Source: Rhizobiales bacterium UBA3584
GTDB lineage: Bacteria > Pseudomonadota > Alphaproteobacteria > Rhizobiales > Devosiaceae
DNA: 64,000 nucleotides
NCBI GenBank assembly: GCA_002375765.1
Contig: DFMV01000016.1
Coordinates: 135,002 to 199,001, forward strand
Direction of reading: 5' to 3'
Positions within the stretch are counted from its first letter, which is position 1; every line of letters begins with the position of its first letter. The translations under genes and the position numbers were made by a program. The notes beneath the pieces were generated by a model that ran no database searches, was not told the origin of the DNA, and was given only the letters and a program-made list of their open reading frames with translations. Of the stretch, positions 8,243 to 17,398 are shown one piece after another.

Positions 8243-10531
8243 ATGACTGCCCAACGCGCGATAACCCTAGTCGAGATCGACATTCCCTATTGCACGCTGA
8301 GCTATGGCGTTGCGCCATGCACCGCCGTGCTGGGCGTCGATAGCGAAGTCAAATGCTGGAACACATTTTCGACATGTGCGAAACGCGAGGACTTTGACGA
8401 GGGCACCGTTACGCTGCGGTTCGCCAAGGCAGCCACCTATCTCGATGAGAGCGGCATTGATGCCATTCCATCGATCATAGATGCCCGCTACGAGCCCGCT
8501 GAGCTGTCTTTGGGGGAGCCGAGCCTTGGGGTGCGGGCCAAGCTGTCCGTGACGCTCTCCGACCATCCCTACGGCGATACGGGGGAAGGTTTCGACAAGT
8601 ATCGCACCGAACGGACATATGACCCGGCAAAGACGGGCACATTCTGGGGCAAATTCCGCGCCCGGCATCCGGTTCTCAAGGGCCGCCCCATCCGCCTCAT
8701 TCGCGGCTTTGTGGGTCAAACACTGGAGGAAATGGAAACCCGGCACCTGTTTGTCGATTCGACGGACACGGATGAGGATGGGCGGTTCACAATCACCGGC
8801 AAGGACGTGATCAAGTTGGCCGATGGCGACCGTGCCCTGGCTCCCACACCTTCGAAGGGCTATCTCGTTGCCGACATCACCGCCGGGGCAACATCGGCAA
8901 CGCTGGCGCCGTCTGGCATAGGCAATGCTGAATATCCGTCATCGGGTCATCTGGCGATCGGTGGCAGCGAGATTGTCGCCTTCACACGGTCGGGTGACAC
9001 CCTGACCTTAACGCGGGGTCAGTTCGGGACCGAGGCGCAGTCCCATAGCGCTCAGGACCGGGCCCAGGTCTGCCTCTATTATCAGGGCGTCGACCCAGCG
9101 GACATCATCGAAGATCTGTTCACGACCTACGCCAACATTCCTGACGCTCAAATCCCGCTGGCGGACTGGAAGGACGAAACCGCGGCATATCTGCGCCGGG
9201 TCTATACCGCGATGATCGCCGAGCCGACCCCGGTTCGCGATCTGGTGTCCGAACTGGTCGAGCAGGCCGCATTGGTCCTGATCCCGGATGACATCACCCA
9301 GACCATCCGGCTCCAGGTGCTGCGGACCATCAACACCGATGCCGCGATCTGGAGCGAGGAGAACATTGGCAAGGGTACGCTGCGGATCAAGGATCAGCCC
9401 GCAAAGCGCATCACGAACTGCATCACGTATTACGGGCTCATCAACCCGCTTGAGAACGTCGATGACCCCAAGAACTATCGCTCGATCGAGGCCTACGACG
9501 CGACCGACTTTGACGTTGAGAACCAGCCCACCATCAAGCGCATATTCTCGCGCTGGATACCGGCCTTTGGGCGCACCGTTGCCGAACGGCTCAACCTGAT
9601 CCAGATCGGGCGGTATCAGTCCGCGCCTCGCGCGTTCTCTTTCGACGTGTTCCGCGACCGCGATCCCCAGCTTGGCACAGGCTACCTGATGTCTTCATGG
9701 CCGATGCAGTTGGCCAGCGGAGAGCGCGATCAGGTGCCGATGCAGATCACGCGCATGCGTCCCGGCGATGCGTGGCTTTCGCTTGAAGGTGAGGAGGTGC
9801 GCTTTCTCGACCTTGATGAGCAGGATCTGACGAACCGCGTCATCATCATCGATGGCAGCGCGAACAACATCAATCTGCGCAGCATTCACGACAGCCTGTT
9901 TCCGCCACTGACAGAAGGCGATGAGATCACCTTCATCGTCAATTCGGGGGTTGTGGTCGGGTCCACCAGCACCGGCAGTCCCGCTATGCACGTCGGCACT
10001 TGGCCAGCAGGGTTTGTTCCGCTCGTTCAGGTGCGCGGGAGAATACAGGGCCGCGCCGGTAACGGCGGGCGGGGCGGTCAGAACGGCGGTAACGGTGCAT
10101 CAGGTGGTGCAGGCGGGCGTGCGCTCTACACCCGCTCTCCGATTACCCTAGAGCTTCTATCGGGCGCCCAGATTTGGGGCGGCGGCGGCGGTGGCGGCGG
10201 TGGTGGTTCGCGGTTCGGCGCCAGAGGCGGCGGCGGTGGTGGCGGCGGCGCGGGCACACTGCCGGGATCGGGCGGGGCCGGAGGGTCGGGGCAGCAGAGC
10301 GGTCAGCCAGGCAAGCCGGGCACAGCAACCGCTGGCGGGGCGGGTGGTGCTGGCGCCTACTCAGCAGGCGACGGTCGCGCTGGTGGCGGGCCGGGCCAGT
10401 CGGGTACGGCAGGTCAGGCGGGTTACGGAACAAGCGGCGGCGCTGGCGGTGCTGCAGGATCGGCCATCGATGGCGTGTCTTACATCACAATAACGGGTTC
10501 GGGCGACCTTCGCGGGCCCCAGGTCAACTAG
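8243..10531 (+). CDS. Tail tip / central fibre protein with glycine-rich adhesin end
   Basis: A 762-residue protein. The N-terminal 600 residues look like a siphovirus tail-hub/central-fibre protein (phage baseplate-type, no enzymatic motif recognised). Residues about 600-745 are extremely glycine-rich, with two runs of eight or more Gly, spaced by short Arg/Ser/Tyr segments, and end in 'YITITGSGDLRGPQVN'. Such tails are known from T-even gp38-type adhesins, where stacked polyglycine helices hold receptor-binding loops. The end here is therefore a probable receptor-recognition tip. The gene sits between a terminator and the tailspike gene, ten bases upstream of the latter. Confidence 0.7.
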   Translation: MTAQRAITLVEIDIPYCTLSYGVAPCTAVLGVDSEVKCWNTFSTCAKREDFDEGTVTLRFAKAATYLDESGIDAIPSIIDARYEPAELSLGEPSLGVRAKLSVTLSDHPYGDTGEGFDKYRTERTYDPAKTGTFWGKFRARHPVLKGRPIRLIRGFVGQTLEEMETRHLFVDSTDTDEDGRFTITGKDVIKLADGDRALAPTPSKGYLVADITAGATSATLAPSGIGNAEYPSSGHLAIGGSEIVAFTRSGDTLTLTRGQFGTEAQSHSAQDRAQVCLYYQGVDPADIIEDLFTTYANIPDAQIPLADWKDETAAYLRRVYTAMIAEPTPVRDLVSELVEQAALVLIPDDITQTIRLQVLRTINTDAAIWSEENIGKGTLRIKDQPAKRITNCITYYGLINPLENVDDPKNYRSIEAYDATDFDVENQPTIKRIFSRWIPAFGRTVAERLNLIQIGRYQSAPRAFSFDVFRDRDPQLGTGYLMSSWPMQLASGERDQVPMQITRMRPGDAWLSLEGEEVRFLDLDEQDLTNRVIIIDGSANNINLRSIHDSLFPPLTEGDEITFIVNSGVVVGSTSTGSPAMHVGTWPAGFVPLVQVRGRIQGRAGNGGRGGQNGGNGASGGAGGRALYTRSPITLELLSGAQIWGGGGGGGGGGSRFGARGGGGGGGGAGTLPGSGGAGGSGQQSGQPGKPGTATAGGAGGAGAYSAGDGRAGGGPGQSGTAGQAGYGTSGGAGGAAGSAIDGVSYITITGSGDLRGPQVN

Positions 10532-10541
10532 GAATTAATCC

Positions 10542-13481
10542 ATGACATTGGCAAGATATACCGGAACCGTGCAGGACGCGGCGGGCAACGCTGTGGCTGG
10601 TTGTGAGATCGAGGTGCGCAGCGAAAGCACCGGACTTCTGGCGGTCCTTTATTCTGACAGGGACGGGCTCAATCAGATCAGCAATCGGTTCACGGCTCCA
10701 GACGCGACGTTTTCGTTCCACACCACGGGCGGGGCTTACCGAGTCACGGCGACTAAGGCCGGGTTCTCGGCAGAATGGCGCTTTGTGGCCATAGGGACGA
10801 TGCAGGAACAGGATGTCGAGGGCATTGTGTTCAGCCTGCAGGCGGGCATTGTTCCGGCCCTGACACGGGCCGAACTGGAGCTTTACATCCCGCCCGTGCC
10901 AGAGGAAGGCGAAGCTCTCCCCCGCGCCGGGGTGGTCTATGCCGATCCAGTCGCGTCGAACAACGGGTATTGGGTCTATAGCTTTGCTGATGAGGAATGG
11001 AAGTGGGCACGGCCCCTGTCCGATACGCTGGCAAGGCTGACGATTGTTGGCGGGGATGAAAACGCCATTGTTGCGACGGCTTCGCCAGGCGTTGATCCTG
11101 CATCGGTGATTGCGTTCTTCATCGACCCTTCGACGCCCAACACCGGCCCGGTGACGATCTCGATCAATGGCGATGATCCGGTTTCGGCCTATGATTACAC
11201 TGGGGCTGAATTTCCCGCTGGGGCGTTTTCTAACCGCCTGTTCCTAACGCGCGAGGCGGATGGATCTCTGCAGTCGGTAATGCCGGCTGACATCGTTGCG
11301 CAGGCCGCCGCCAAGCTGGAAGAATTCCTGTCCCATTTCCTTGGCAACTTCGCTGACGATACGGCTGCCGCAACGGCCGCCGGAACGCCAGTCGAGGGCC
11401 AGTTCTACTGGAACACCACGAGCAAGATCTATCGGTATTTTGATGGATCAACATGGCAGCCCTTCCCGTACGCGGCACTCGATGACGGGTCCGTTACCGA
11501 GCCCAAGCTTGCAAACGCTGTGGCCCTATCCCTCGCCAATGTGCAGCCGACGCGTGCTGGTATAGCCGCGCTTGATACCACACGCTACAACGTCGCCTAT
11601 CTGGCAGAGTCGGGGCGGGCGGGAGCGTTCCTTTGGAACCCGAGCGATCTTTCGGCAAGGCTGTCGCCGTCCTCGCTGACGACGACCAGTGTTGACGATG
11701 CGGGAGACGTTCTCACGCTCGCAGATCACGGGTTACGCACTGGCGACGGCCTATATCCAACCACGACAGCAGATGGTCTGACAGCAGAAACGATCTATCG
11801 AGTTATCGCGCAGGAAACAGATGCCGTATACTTCTATAATCAGACTGCGGCGTTTACGGTAGGTCAGACGCTGACAGGCGGCACTTCGGGCGCGACGGCG
11901 ACCATTGACAAGATCGATGATCGCGGGACGTGGGGCCTTCTTTATCTGAGCAATTTGACTGGCGCGTATGTCGTTGATGAGACGATTACCGATGGCGCGG
12001 GCGGCTCAGCAGACGCACAGAAGGTCAACGCCACCGAATACGACCCCGACCGTTTTCAAGTGGCATTGAACGCGACTGATGCCTTTGCGGGAACCGCCGT
12101 CAATCTCACAGGAACAACGAACCTCACCTTCAACAAGCATATTGACCCTGGAGAAGGTGTTTACATCATTCCAGATGGTTCTGCCATTGACGGATCGCAA
12201 GGCGCGTGGGTTCGTCAGCACGATGGCCCTCACGACATACGCTGGTGGGGTGGAAAGTCAGACAGCGGCACGACAAACAACGCTATTGCGCTCCACGATG
12301 CTCAGGCAGCGCTCCCGTCCGAAGGGGGCAGTATTTACGTCCCCGGCGCTTCAGGGTTTTACCAACTGAATAACAACTTCTACCTCAAGAGCCATAACTG
12401 GTTGGTTGGCGAGGGCGTTGCTTCGTTCCTAAAGGGCAACGGTGCGGGCGTTGTGGTTGATGCTGTCTCTTTCCCAGAGATACGCACCTTGTGGGGCATC
12501 GATAAGATCAGGGTTGACCGCGCCGGGGCGGTTGGGCCTGCCGTATTCCTGAGGGGCAAGGCTGTAAGCGGCCATGCGCCTGTTCGTGGTGTCATCCGCG
12601 ACTTGACAATCCGCGCATCTACCGGCGATGGGCTGGTCTCTGAGGGGTCATATCTTGTCGATATGTATAACCCCAATATTCACGATTTGACCAACGGCAT
12701 TGGGCTGAAGCTCACGCAAGACCCTAATGCATCTTTGGGCGCCTATGCATGGAAGGTGTACGGCGGCGAAATCGCCTGGTGCAATATAGGCGTTTTTATC
12801 TACCGCGCATTTGGTGTCCATTTTTACGGAACGGCCATTGAGGGCAACCTGACAAGAGGTGCCGATGTCAATGAATTCTCCGATGCGGTCGGGTTCTATG
12901 GGTGTTATTTCGAGGCGAACGGCGGCAGCACTGGGCAGGACATCCGCACTCCGCCGCTACAGGTTCGGGCTCCGCGCTCGCTCGTTATTGATGGGTGCAA
13001 CTTCCAGGACAGCGGAGGGAAAGACCATTCAATTGTACTGAATGCCGGAGAAAACGTCTCCGTCACTAACAATTGGTTCAACGGCTATCCTGTTTCAAAG
13101 GTCATGGTTGGCTCTGGTGTTACTGGGTATGAGCGCAACAATCGCGTCGACGCTTCCAGCCCCACCGTGGACACGTACCGCACCGGATTTCGTGCTCCGC
13201 TGGATGAACACGTGGTTACTGCGGAAGTTGTTTTTGATTGGCCTTCGATCGCGGCTGGCGGCGCATCATCTTCTACGTTTACAGTTTCCGGGGTCTCCGC
13301 AGGAGATATCGTCATCGGATGGTCAACTACGTCGACCGGGATTGTTGGTCTGCAAATGACAGCTGCGGTCGTCGGCACAAATACGGTCCGCGTTAATATT
13401 CACAACCCTTCCGGGTCGGCCGTTGACATGAGCAGCGCAACGTTCCGGTTTATTGTGCTGAAACAGGATGAATGGTTGTAG
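10542..13481 (+). CDS. Tailspike / tail fibre with beta-helix domain
   Basis: A 979-residue protein. Residues 1-105 form a carboxypeptidase-regulatory-like (Cna-B/Ig) module; an 'FYWNTTSKIYRYFDGSTWQP' segment lies near residue 290. From about 565 ('DIRWWGGKSDSGTTNNAIAL') to about 890 it has the start of a Pectate_lyase_3-type parallel beta-helix, common in tailspikes that cleave capsule or O-antigen, with a short C-terminal beta domain afterwards that may trimerise. No active-site residues can be assigned from sequence alone. The second half is visibly poorer in G+C (27 of 60 bases at 12781-12840) than the tape measure gene, suggesting exchange by recombination. It is followed by a strong hairpin and a convergent polysaccharide cassette. 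Confidence 0.8.
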   Translation: MTLARYTGTVQDAAGNAVAGCEIEVRSESTGLLAVLYSDRDGLNQISNRFTAPDATFSFHTTGGAYRVTATKAGFSAEWRFVAIGTMQEQDVEGIVFSLQAGIVPALTRAELELYIPPVPEEGEALPRAGVVYADPVASNNGYWVYSFADEEWKWARPLSDTLARLTIVGGDENAIVATASPGVDPASVIAFFIDPSTPNTGPVTISINGDDPVSAYDYTGAEFPAGAFSNRLFLTREADGSLQSVMPADIVAQAAAKLEEFLSHFLGNFADDTAAATAAGTPVEGQFYWNTTSKIYRYFDGSTWQPFPYAALDDGSVTEPKLANAVALSLANVQPTRAGIAALDTTRYNVAYLAESGRAGAFLWNPSDLSARLSPSSLTTTSVDDAGDVLTLADHGLRTGDGLYPTTTADGLTAETIYRVIAQETDAVYFYNQTAAFTVGQTLTGGTSGATATIDKIDDRGTWGLLYLSNLTGAYVVDETITDGAGGSADAQKVNATEYDPDRFQVALNATDAFAGTAVNLTGTTNLTFNKHIDPGEGVYIIPDGSAIDGSQGAWVRQHDGPHDIRWWGGKSDSGTTNNAIALHDAQAALPSEGGSIYVPGASGFYQLNNNFYLKSHNWLVGEGVASFLKGNGAGVVVDAVSFPEIRTLWGIDKIRVDRAGAVGPAVFLRGKAVSGHAPVRGVIRDLTIRASTGDGLVSEGSYLVDMYNPNIHDLTNGIGLKLTQDPNASLGAYAWKVYGGEIAWCNIGVFIYRAFGVHFYGTAIEGNLTRGADVNEFSDAVGFYGCYFEANGGSTGQDIRTPPLQVRAPRSLVIDGCNFQDSGGKDHSIVLNAGENVSVTNNWFNGYPVSKVMVGSGVTGYERNNRVDASSPTVDTYRTGFRAPLDEHVVTAEVVFDWPSIAAGGASSSTFTVSGVSAGDIVIGWSTTSTGIVGLQMTAAVVGTNTVRVNIHNPSGSAVDMSSATFRFIVLKQDEWL

Positions 13482-13492
13482 TTTCGGCATCG

Positions 13493-13516
13493 GCGGTGCC
13501 CCTAATGGGGCACCGC
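13493..13516. terminator. Perfect hairpin between convergent genes
   Basis: A 10-bp perfect inverted repeat (13493-13502 with 13507-13516) around a TAAT loop lies between the ends of the tailspike gene and the flippase-like gene. No T run follows on either strand, so it may act as a pause or mRNA 3'-end stabiliser for both transcripts rather than as a classical terminator. Confidence 0.5.
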
Positions 13517-13525
13517 GCATACTCC

Positions 13526-14701
13526 TCAAGCGCGATGAGTGGCGGCAACAGGCCCAATGCTACGAGCGGCCAGCACGTATACGAACACAAGTGCAACAAT
13601 GGATATGCTGATTGCCAAATCCGCTGATCCGCTCAAAGCGAAAAGCGCGTAAAACATCGCCATCAGCACCACTGAAAGCAACGCTGGGAACGTGGTGTTG
13701 AAGATGGGAGAAAGGGGTCTGAGGACGAATATGTAGTAGGCCAAGGGCTGCGCAACTAAAAACAGTGAGGCTGCAAGCAGCGTGATCCGATTGAACGAAG
13801 GGCTGCCGAAAGCCAACTCGTAGGCGAGAGGGAAAGCCGCAACCAGGACGGATGCAAAGACCAAATAAGAAGCCCCATAATATCGCAACAACGTGGGCAG
13901 TTCCGTATCGCCGAATGCCAGGTGCCGCTGGATCGATGCCTGAAGTTTTGCGAGGGGGACGACGTTTATGAAGCGCCCTGAACTTATCGCGGCCATGAAG
14001 ATGCGGAATTCGCCAATGGTGGCCGCCGTTGCTCCGGCGTATCCGAGAACGATCGTTGTGAGGCCGGTTATGCATATTGTGGGCAGACGAAACGATAACC
14101 CGCCTGCGAGTGTTCCAAAAGAGGGCCGGTCCCACCGAAACGACACCCTGCGCTGAGTCAGTAGAATGCCGCCTACAATCGTGGACGCCAAGGCAAAGCC
14201 AGCCAAGTTGGCAGCAATAATGGCTCCTTCGATATCCAGATAGACCATGGACACGAATGTCACGAGATAAGCCGCAAGGGAGGTGTATCGGGCAACTGCT
14301 GCGAGTTTCACATCTTTCAAGGCAAACGCGGCCGCGCCAATGAGAGAGTAGAGGGCGTAAAATATGGCGACGAAGATCAGCAGAATGATATCGAAGTCGC
14401 CTATCGTTGCCGCGACGGCGATTGTCATTAACACGCCTGTTTGAAGAGCGATATTCGAGAGATTGATGTTGGCTGTTTCGCCGTCGGTGCTTGAGTTCAA
14501 GTCAGCCTGATAGGATGGTTCCAGAAGCGCCTGGGCAAAGAACACCGGCGCCAAAAACAGCATCTGCGCACCGAATGCCGCAACGCCGATAATGAACGGG
14601 GCCACGAATGACTGAAACATCATCAGGGCAATGTTGCCAAACTGAAAGTGAATCGATGGGCTTCTAACTGCCCTGATCAGAAGCGATAGAAGTTTTTTCA
14701 T
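13526..14701 (-). CDS. Polysaccharide flippase-like membrane protein (prophage cargo)
   Basis: A 391-residue protein with about ten to twelve hydrophobic segments spread over its whole length and few polar loops, resembling the polysaccharide transporter (Wzx/MATE-like) class that flips lipid-linked sugar repeat units across the inner membrane. It is a little shorter than usual for Wzx (roughly 400-480). GGGGGG precedes the ATG on the minus strand. Encoded 115 bases downstream of an O-antigen polymerase-like gene and opposite to the phage late genes. G+C is low: hand counts give 30 of 60 (14401-14460) and 32 of 60 (13741-13800). The class assignment is by topology and context; another multi-pass transporter is possible. 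Confidence 0.6.
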   Translation of the reverse strand: MKKLLSLLIRAVRSPSIHFQFGNIALMMFQSFVAPFIIGVAAFGAQMLFLAPVFFAQALLEPSYQADLNSSTDGETANINLSNIALQTGVLMTIAVAATIGDFDIILLIFVAIFYALYSLIGAAAFALKDVKLAAVARYTSLAAYLVTFVSMVYLDIEGAIIAANLAGFALASTIVGGILLTQRRVSFRWDRPSFGTLAGGLSFRLPTICITGLTTIVLGYAGATAATIGEFRIFMAAISSGRFINVVPLAKLQASIQRHLAFGDTELPTLLRYYGASYLVFASVLVAAFPLAYELAFGSPSFNRITLLAASLFLVAQPLAYYIFVLRPLSPIFNTTFPALLSVVLMAMFYALFALSGSADLAISISIVALVFVYVLAARSIGPVAATHRA

Positions 14702-14815
14702 TATGACCCCCCGAAAAGTTACACTGAGCGAGACCGAGCGTTAAGAATATTGCGACAGCGCTTTGCGTTATCACGAAGCATATCTGCACAAAACTGGCAA
14801 ACGCCAGTGCGACAA

Positions 14816-16162
14816 TCATCTTTTTCGTGCTGACTTGTCGCTCTGTAGGGTGGGCAACGCACTCGCAGCAGCTAGCCCGATGAACACCATGGGGTCGTCG
14901 ATCAACCCTTGGTGCAGAACCGCCATGCCGATAAGTGCGCCACGGTAGGCTAGCAGCCCGATAAAAAATACCCGCGTTTCCGGATCAGAAGGACGCAGGG
15001 CTGATCGTATGTGATGAGGGATGCCATAAAAAGCCAGCAACAGAATTATCGCAAGCCCGAGGACATATCCGTGTCGATAGATGATCATCACATAGGTAAT
15101 GTGCGGAGCACGGACGATGCGCTCCACTCCACTGGGCGTAGTGACTGTCTGTCGTGTGCCTGCGCCAATCCCGAAAAGCGCCGACTGCCAGCTTGAATTC
15201 GTAAGGGCGAGAAAGTACTCGGCCTCTGCCAAACGTGTTCCCAAGCCAGCCGCGTTAGAGGCGATAGCGGCCTCCCAACGACTGTGGGCTTCGGTCGCGT
15301 CGGTGAAAGTGGAAGGATCTTCCCCGCCAACGCCGGTGTCGGACGCTGTGCCATATTCGTAATCTGGCGTAGACGGCAGCGCTTCATCTTCAAATACGGC
15401 GCTCGCATCCAATCGACCAAACCCCGGCATGGAGACAACCATAGGAATCAAGGCTATAATTATCACGAAGGCGCTTATCGCTCCGAGTGTGATGCTTCTA
15501 GGCGTGTGCCGGAAGATTCCTGCTAAGGCAAAAAGTCCGCAAATTCCCGCAGCCAGGATTGTCCCGGCCACCACGGAACGCGTAAGCCCGAGCGAGAAGA
15601 TTGCCACCACGGCAAGTAGGGCAGCAGCGAGAGCACCCAGTTGGCGTCTTCGGCAATAGAGGGTGAGTGGAATCAGGAGAGCAGGGAGAAACACTTCCCA
15701 CTGAATCCCGTACCGCATTATTCGGTTGGCAATGAGAAGATGAATGACGGTTCGGAGCACAACCCAAACGGCTAGCGAGCTTATGATTGCGGTAAGGATG
15801 GTCCGGATGGGGAGCGTTCGGAACATCAGCAAGCCAAAGAGCAGATAGCCCACGGGCAATGCGTACCGAACCGCATCGGCTATCATGTCGATCCCGAAAT
15901 TGCCGTTGATGATTCCGATGATGAAATACGGCGATATTAGAAGGAACCAGAGGGCAGCGAGCCAGTTGAACTGCCTAAGCATAGGTCGGGCGACTGGCAA
16001 CCACACAGCGCCTTGTGCAAGAACCCACACCGCAAACGCGAGGCGCATGAACTCACGGCGCTGGTCCGGGTCCATATAGACGCGCAGGTCGTACCAGCCG
16101 ATTTTAGAGAAAAGAACGAAACAGAACGTCCAGAATACGGCGGTCGCGAAACGCGCGTTCAT
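14816..16162 (-). CDS. O-antigen polymerase/ligase-like protein (prophage cargo)
   Basis: A 448-residue protein with about twelve membrane segments and one large polar loop (about residues 245-355, from 'GFGRLDASAVFEDEALPSTP' on) followed by 'RAPHITYVMIIYRHGYVLG'. This is the layout of Wzy polymerases and WaaL-type ligases, which join lipid-linked sugar units in the periplasm; the histidine in 'APHITY' corresponds to the H of the family's H(N)xYL-like motif. AAGGAAAG precedes the ATG. Low G+C (28 of 60 at 15001-15060, versus 37 of 60 at 5161-5220 in the tape measure gene). It sits inside the phage late region, so a serotype-conversion role is inferred, as in phages that carry their own wzy. 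Confidence 0.7.
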   Translation of the reverse strand: MNARFATAVFWTFCFVLFSKIGWYDLRVYMDPDQRREFMRLAFAVWVLAQGAVWLPVARPMLRQFNWLAALWFLLISPYFIIGIINGNFGIDMIADAVRYALPVGYLLFGLLMFRTLPIRTILTAIISSLAVWVVLRTVIHLLIANRIMRYGIQWEVFLPALLIPLTLYCRRRQLGALAAALLAVVAIFSLGLTRSVVAGTILAAGICGLFALAGIFRHTPRSITLGAISAFVIIIALIPMVVSMPGFGRLDASAVFEDEALPSTPDYEYGTASDTGVGGEDPSTFTDATEAHSRWEAAIASNAAGLGTRLAEAEYFLALTNSSWQSALFGIGAGTRQTVTTPSGVERIVRAPHITYVMIIYRHGYVLGLAIILLLAFYGIPHHIRSALRPSDPETRVFFIGLLAYRGALIGMAVLHQGLIDDPMVFIGLAAASALPTLQSDKSARKR

Positions 16163-16227
16163 CGATGAAGTCTTTCCTTCTCAGCCCCAGTGGCACCTAA
16201 ACCGCGTCCAACACAGAATTGCAACCC

Positions 16228-16252
16228 GCCCCGCCATAGAGCGGGGCTTTTT
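16228..16252 (+). terminator. Intrinsic terminator between cargo cassette and lysis genes
   Basis: A perfect 7-bp stem GCCCCGC/GCGGGGC (16228-16234, 16241-16247) with a CATAGA loop and five T, oriented rightwards. Because the flanking cassette is transcribed leftwards from 16162, this terminator most likely once ended the tail-fibre transcript; the cassette would then have been inserted between the tailspike gene and its terminator. Confidence 0.75.
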
Positions 16253-16365
16253 CATATCCATCCACAGGTGAACCAGTGAACTTCGTTGGAACGGGGCACG
16301 GCCTTGCGCAGGGCGACGTTGGCACCTGCACACCCTGACCATCAAACATCGATAAGGAGGCCGTG

Positions 16366-17049
16366 ATGGCCCGAGAGAACTTCGCTTCGGCGTTGACGGA
16401 GGTGCTTGCCCATGAGGGTGGGTATGTGAACAATCCTGCCGATCCGGGTGGCCCAACCAATCTCGGCGTCACGCTGGGAACGGCCAAGCGGCTGGGAATT
16501 GACGTAGATGGCGACGGCGACACCGACATCATCGACATAAAGCTGCTCCAGCCTGCCGATGCGGCCAAGGTCTATCGAGCAGAATACTGGAACAAGGTGC
16601 GCGGCGATGATCTGCCGTCCGGGCTCGATTTTGCCGTGTTCGACTTTGCCGTGAACTCAGGACCGGGCAGGGCAGCGAAATATCTCCAGGCACTGGTTGG
16701 CGTTGCTCAGGACGGTTCCATTGGTCCGAAGACCCTGGCAGCGGTCGCGGCATACGACCCCGCCAAGCTTATCGACCGGCTCTGTGATCGCCGCATGACC
16801 TTCCTGCGCAATCTCTCACACTGGTCCACGTTCGGCAAAGGCTGGACCCGCCGAGTGGAAGGCGTGCGCGCCGTTGCCAAGCAGATGGCGGCCCAAGCGC
16901 CAGAGATGCCCACGCAGCCGCAAAAGCCCGTTCCGTCGCCGCAAGCACCCGAAACGGGCAAACCCCACTCTCCGATCAAATCTGGCGGTCTTGTCGCCAT
17001 CCTCGTAGGGGCCGCCGCTTTGGTGGCCTTCTTTATTTTCGGTCGCTGA
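16366..17049 (+). CDS. GH108-type endolysin (N-acetylmuramidase) with C-terminal membrane anchor
   Basis: A 227-residue lysis enzyme cutting peptidoglycan glycan strands. The N-terminus has the GH108 signature 'HEGGYVNNPADPGGPTNLGV' (residues 16-35) with the catalytic Glu17; a peptidoglycan-binding_3 domain follows ('DFAVNSGPGRAAKYLQALVG' to about residue 170). Residues 46-54 (DVDGDGDTD) form a DxDGDGxxD calcium-loop-like insertion. A Pro/Gln-rich linker (about 178-203) leads to one hydrophobic segment at 207-225, close to the end. ATG 16366 is chosen because AAGGAGG lies five bases upstream; GTG 16363 would be too close. First gene of the lysis block. Confidence 0.85.
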   Translation: MARENFASALTEVLAHEGGYVNNPADPGGPTNLGVTLGTAKRLGIDVDGDGDTDIIDIKLLQPADAAKVYRAEYWNKVRGDDLPSGLDFAVFDFAVNSGPGRAAKYLQALVGVAQDGSIGPKTLAAVAAYDPAKLIDRLCDRRMTFLRNLSHWSTFGKGWTRRVEGVRAVAKQMAAQAPEMPTQPQKPVPSPQAPETGKPHSPIKSGGLVAILVGAAALVAFFIFGR

Positions 17050-17061
17050 AAGGAAAGCACC

Positions 17062-17337
17062 ATGTCTATCATCTTTCGCATCCTCTCCATGTTCGGCCCT
17101 CTGACAGCGGCCAAGTTCTGGTTCTCCATCGTCATGGCCGGGGTTCACTTCGTCCGCCTGTATTTCGGCATCGATCTTGGGCTTGATGAGGGAACCGCAC
17201 TCACCATCATCAACGGCATCTGGGCCGCTGGGGTTTGGGCTATCGGTAACAAGAAGCCTTCCATCCCGGTCCTGACCGAAGCCGAGGCTCGGGCACGCAC
17301 CGGCTATTACGGCGAGATCGAAACCCGCAACCGCTGA
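17062..17337 (+). CDS. Small membrane protein of the lysis block (holin candidate)
   Basis: A 91-residue protein starting 12 bases after the endolysin gene with an AAAGGAAAG ribosome site. Two hydrophobic stretches (about residues 12-34 and 44-62) are followed by a charged C-terminus (LTEAEARARTGYYGEIETRNR), a layout seen in class II holins. It is not an unambiguous family member; the holin role is inferred from its place beside the endolysin. Confidence 0.55.
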   Translation: MSIIFRILSMFGPLTAAKFWFSIVMAGVHFVRLYFGIDLGLDEGTALTIINGIWAAGVWAIGNKKPSIPVLTEAEARARTGYYGEIETRNR

Positions 17338-17398
17338 CAACCACCGGCGTCCGGTAGAACCGGGCGCCTACCAAGGGCATTTGACTATAGGGGCTCCC

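Noticed and set aside
10174..10545. Arg/Trp-rich frames in the glycine-rich region
   Set aside because: They are out-of-frame readings of the GGC/GGT repeats of the central fibre gene, with abnormal composition.
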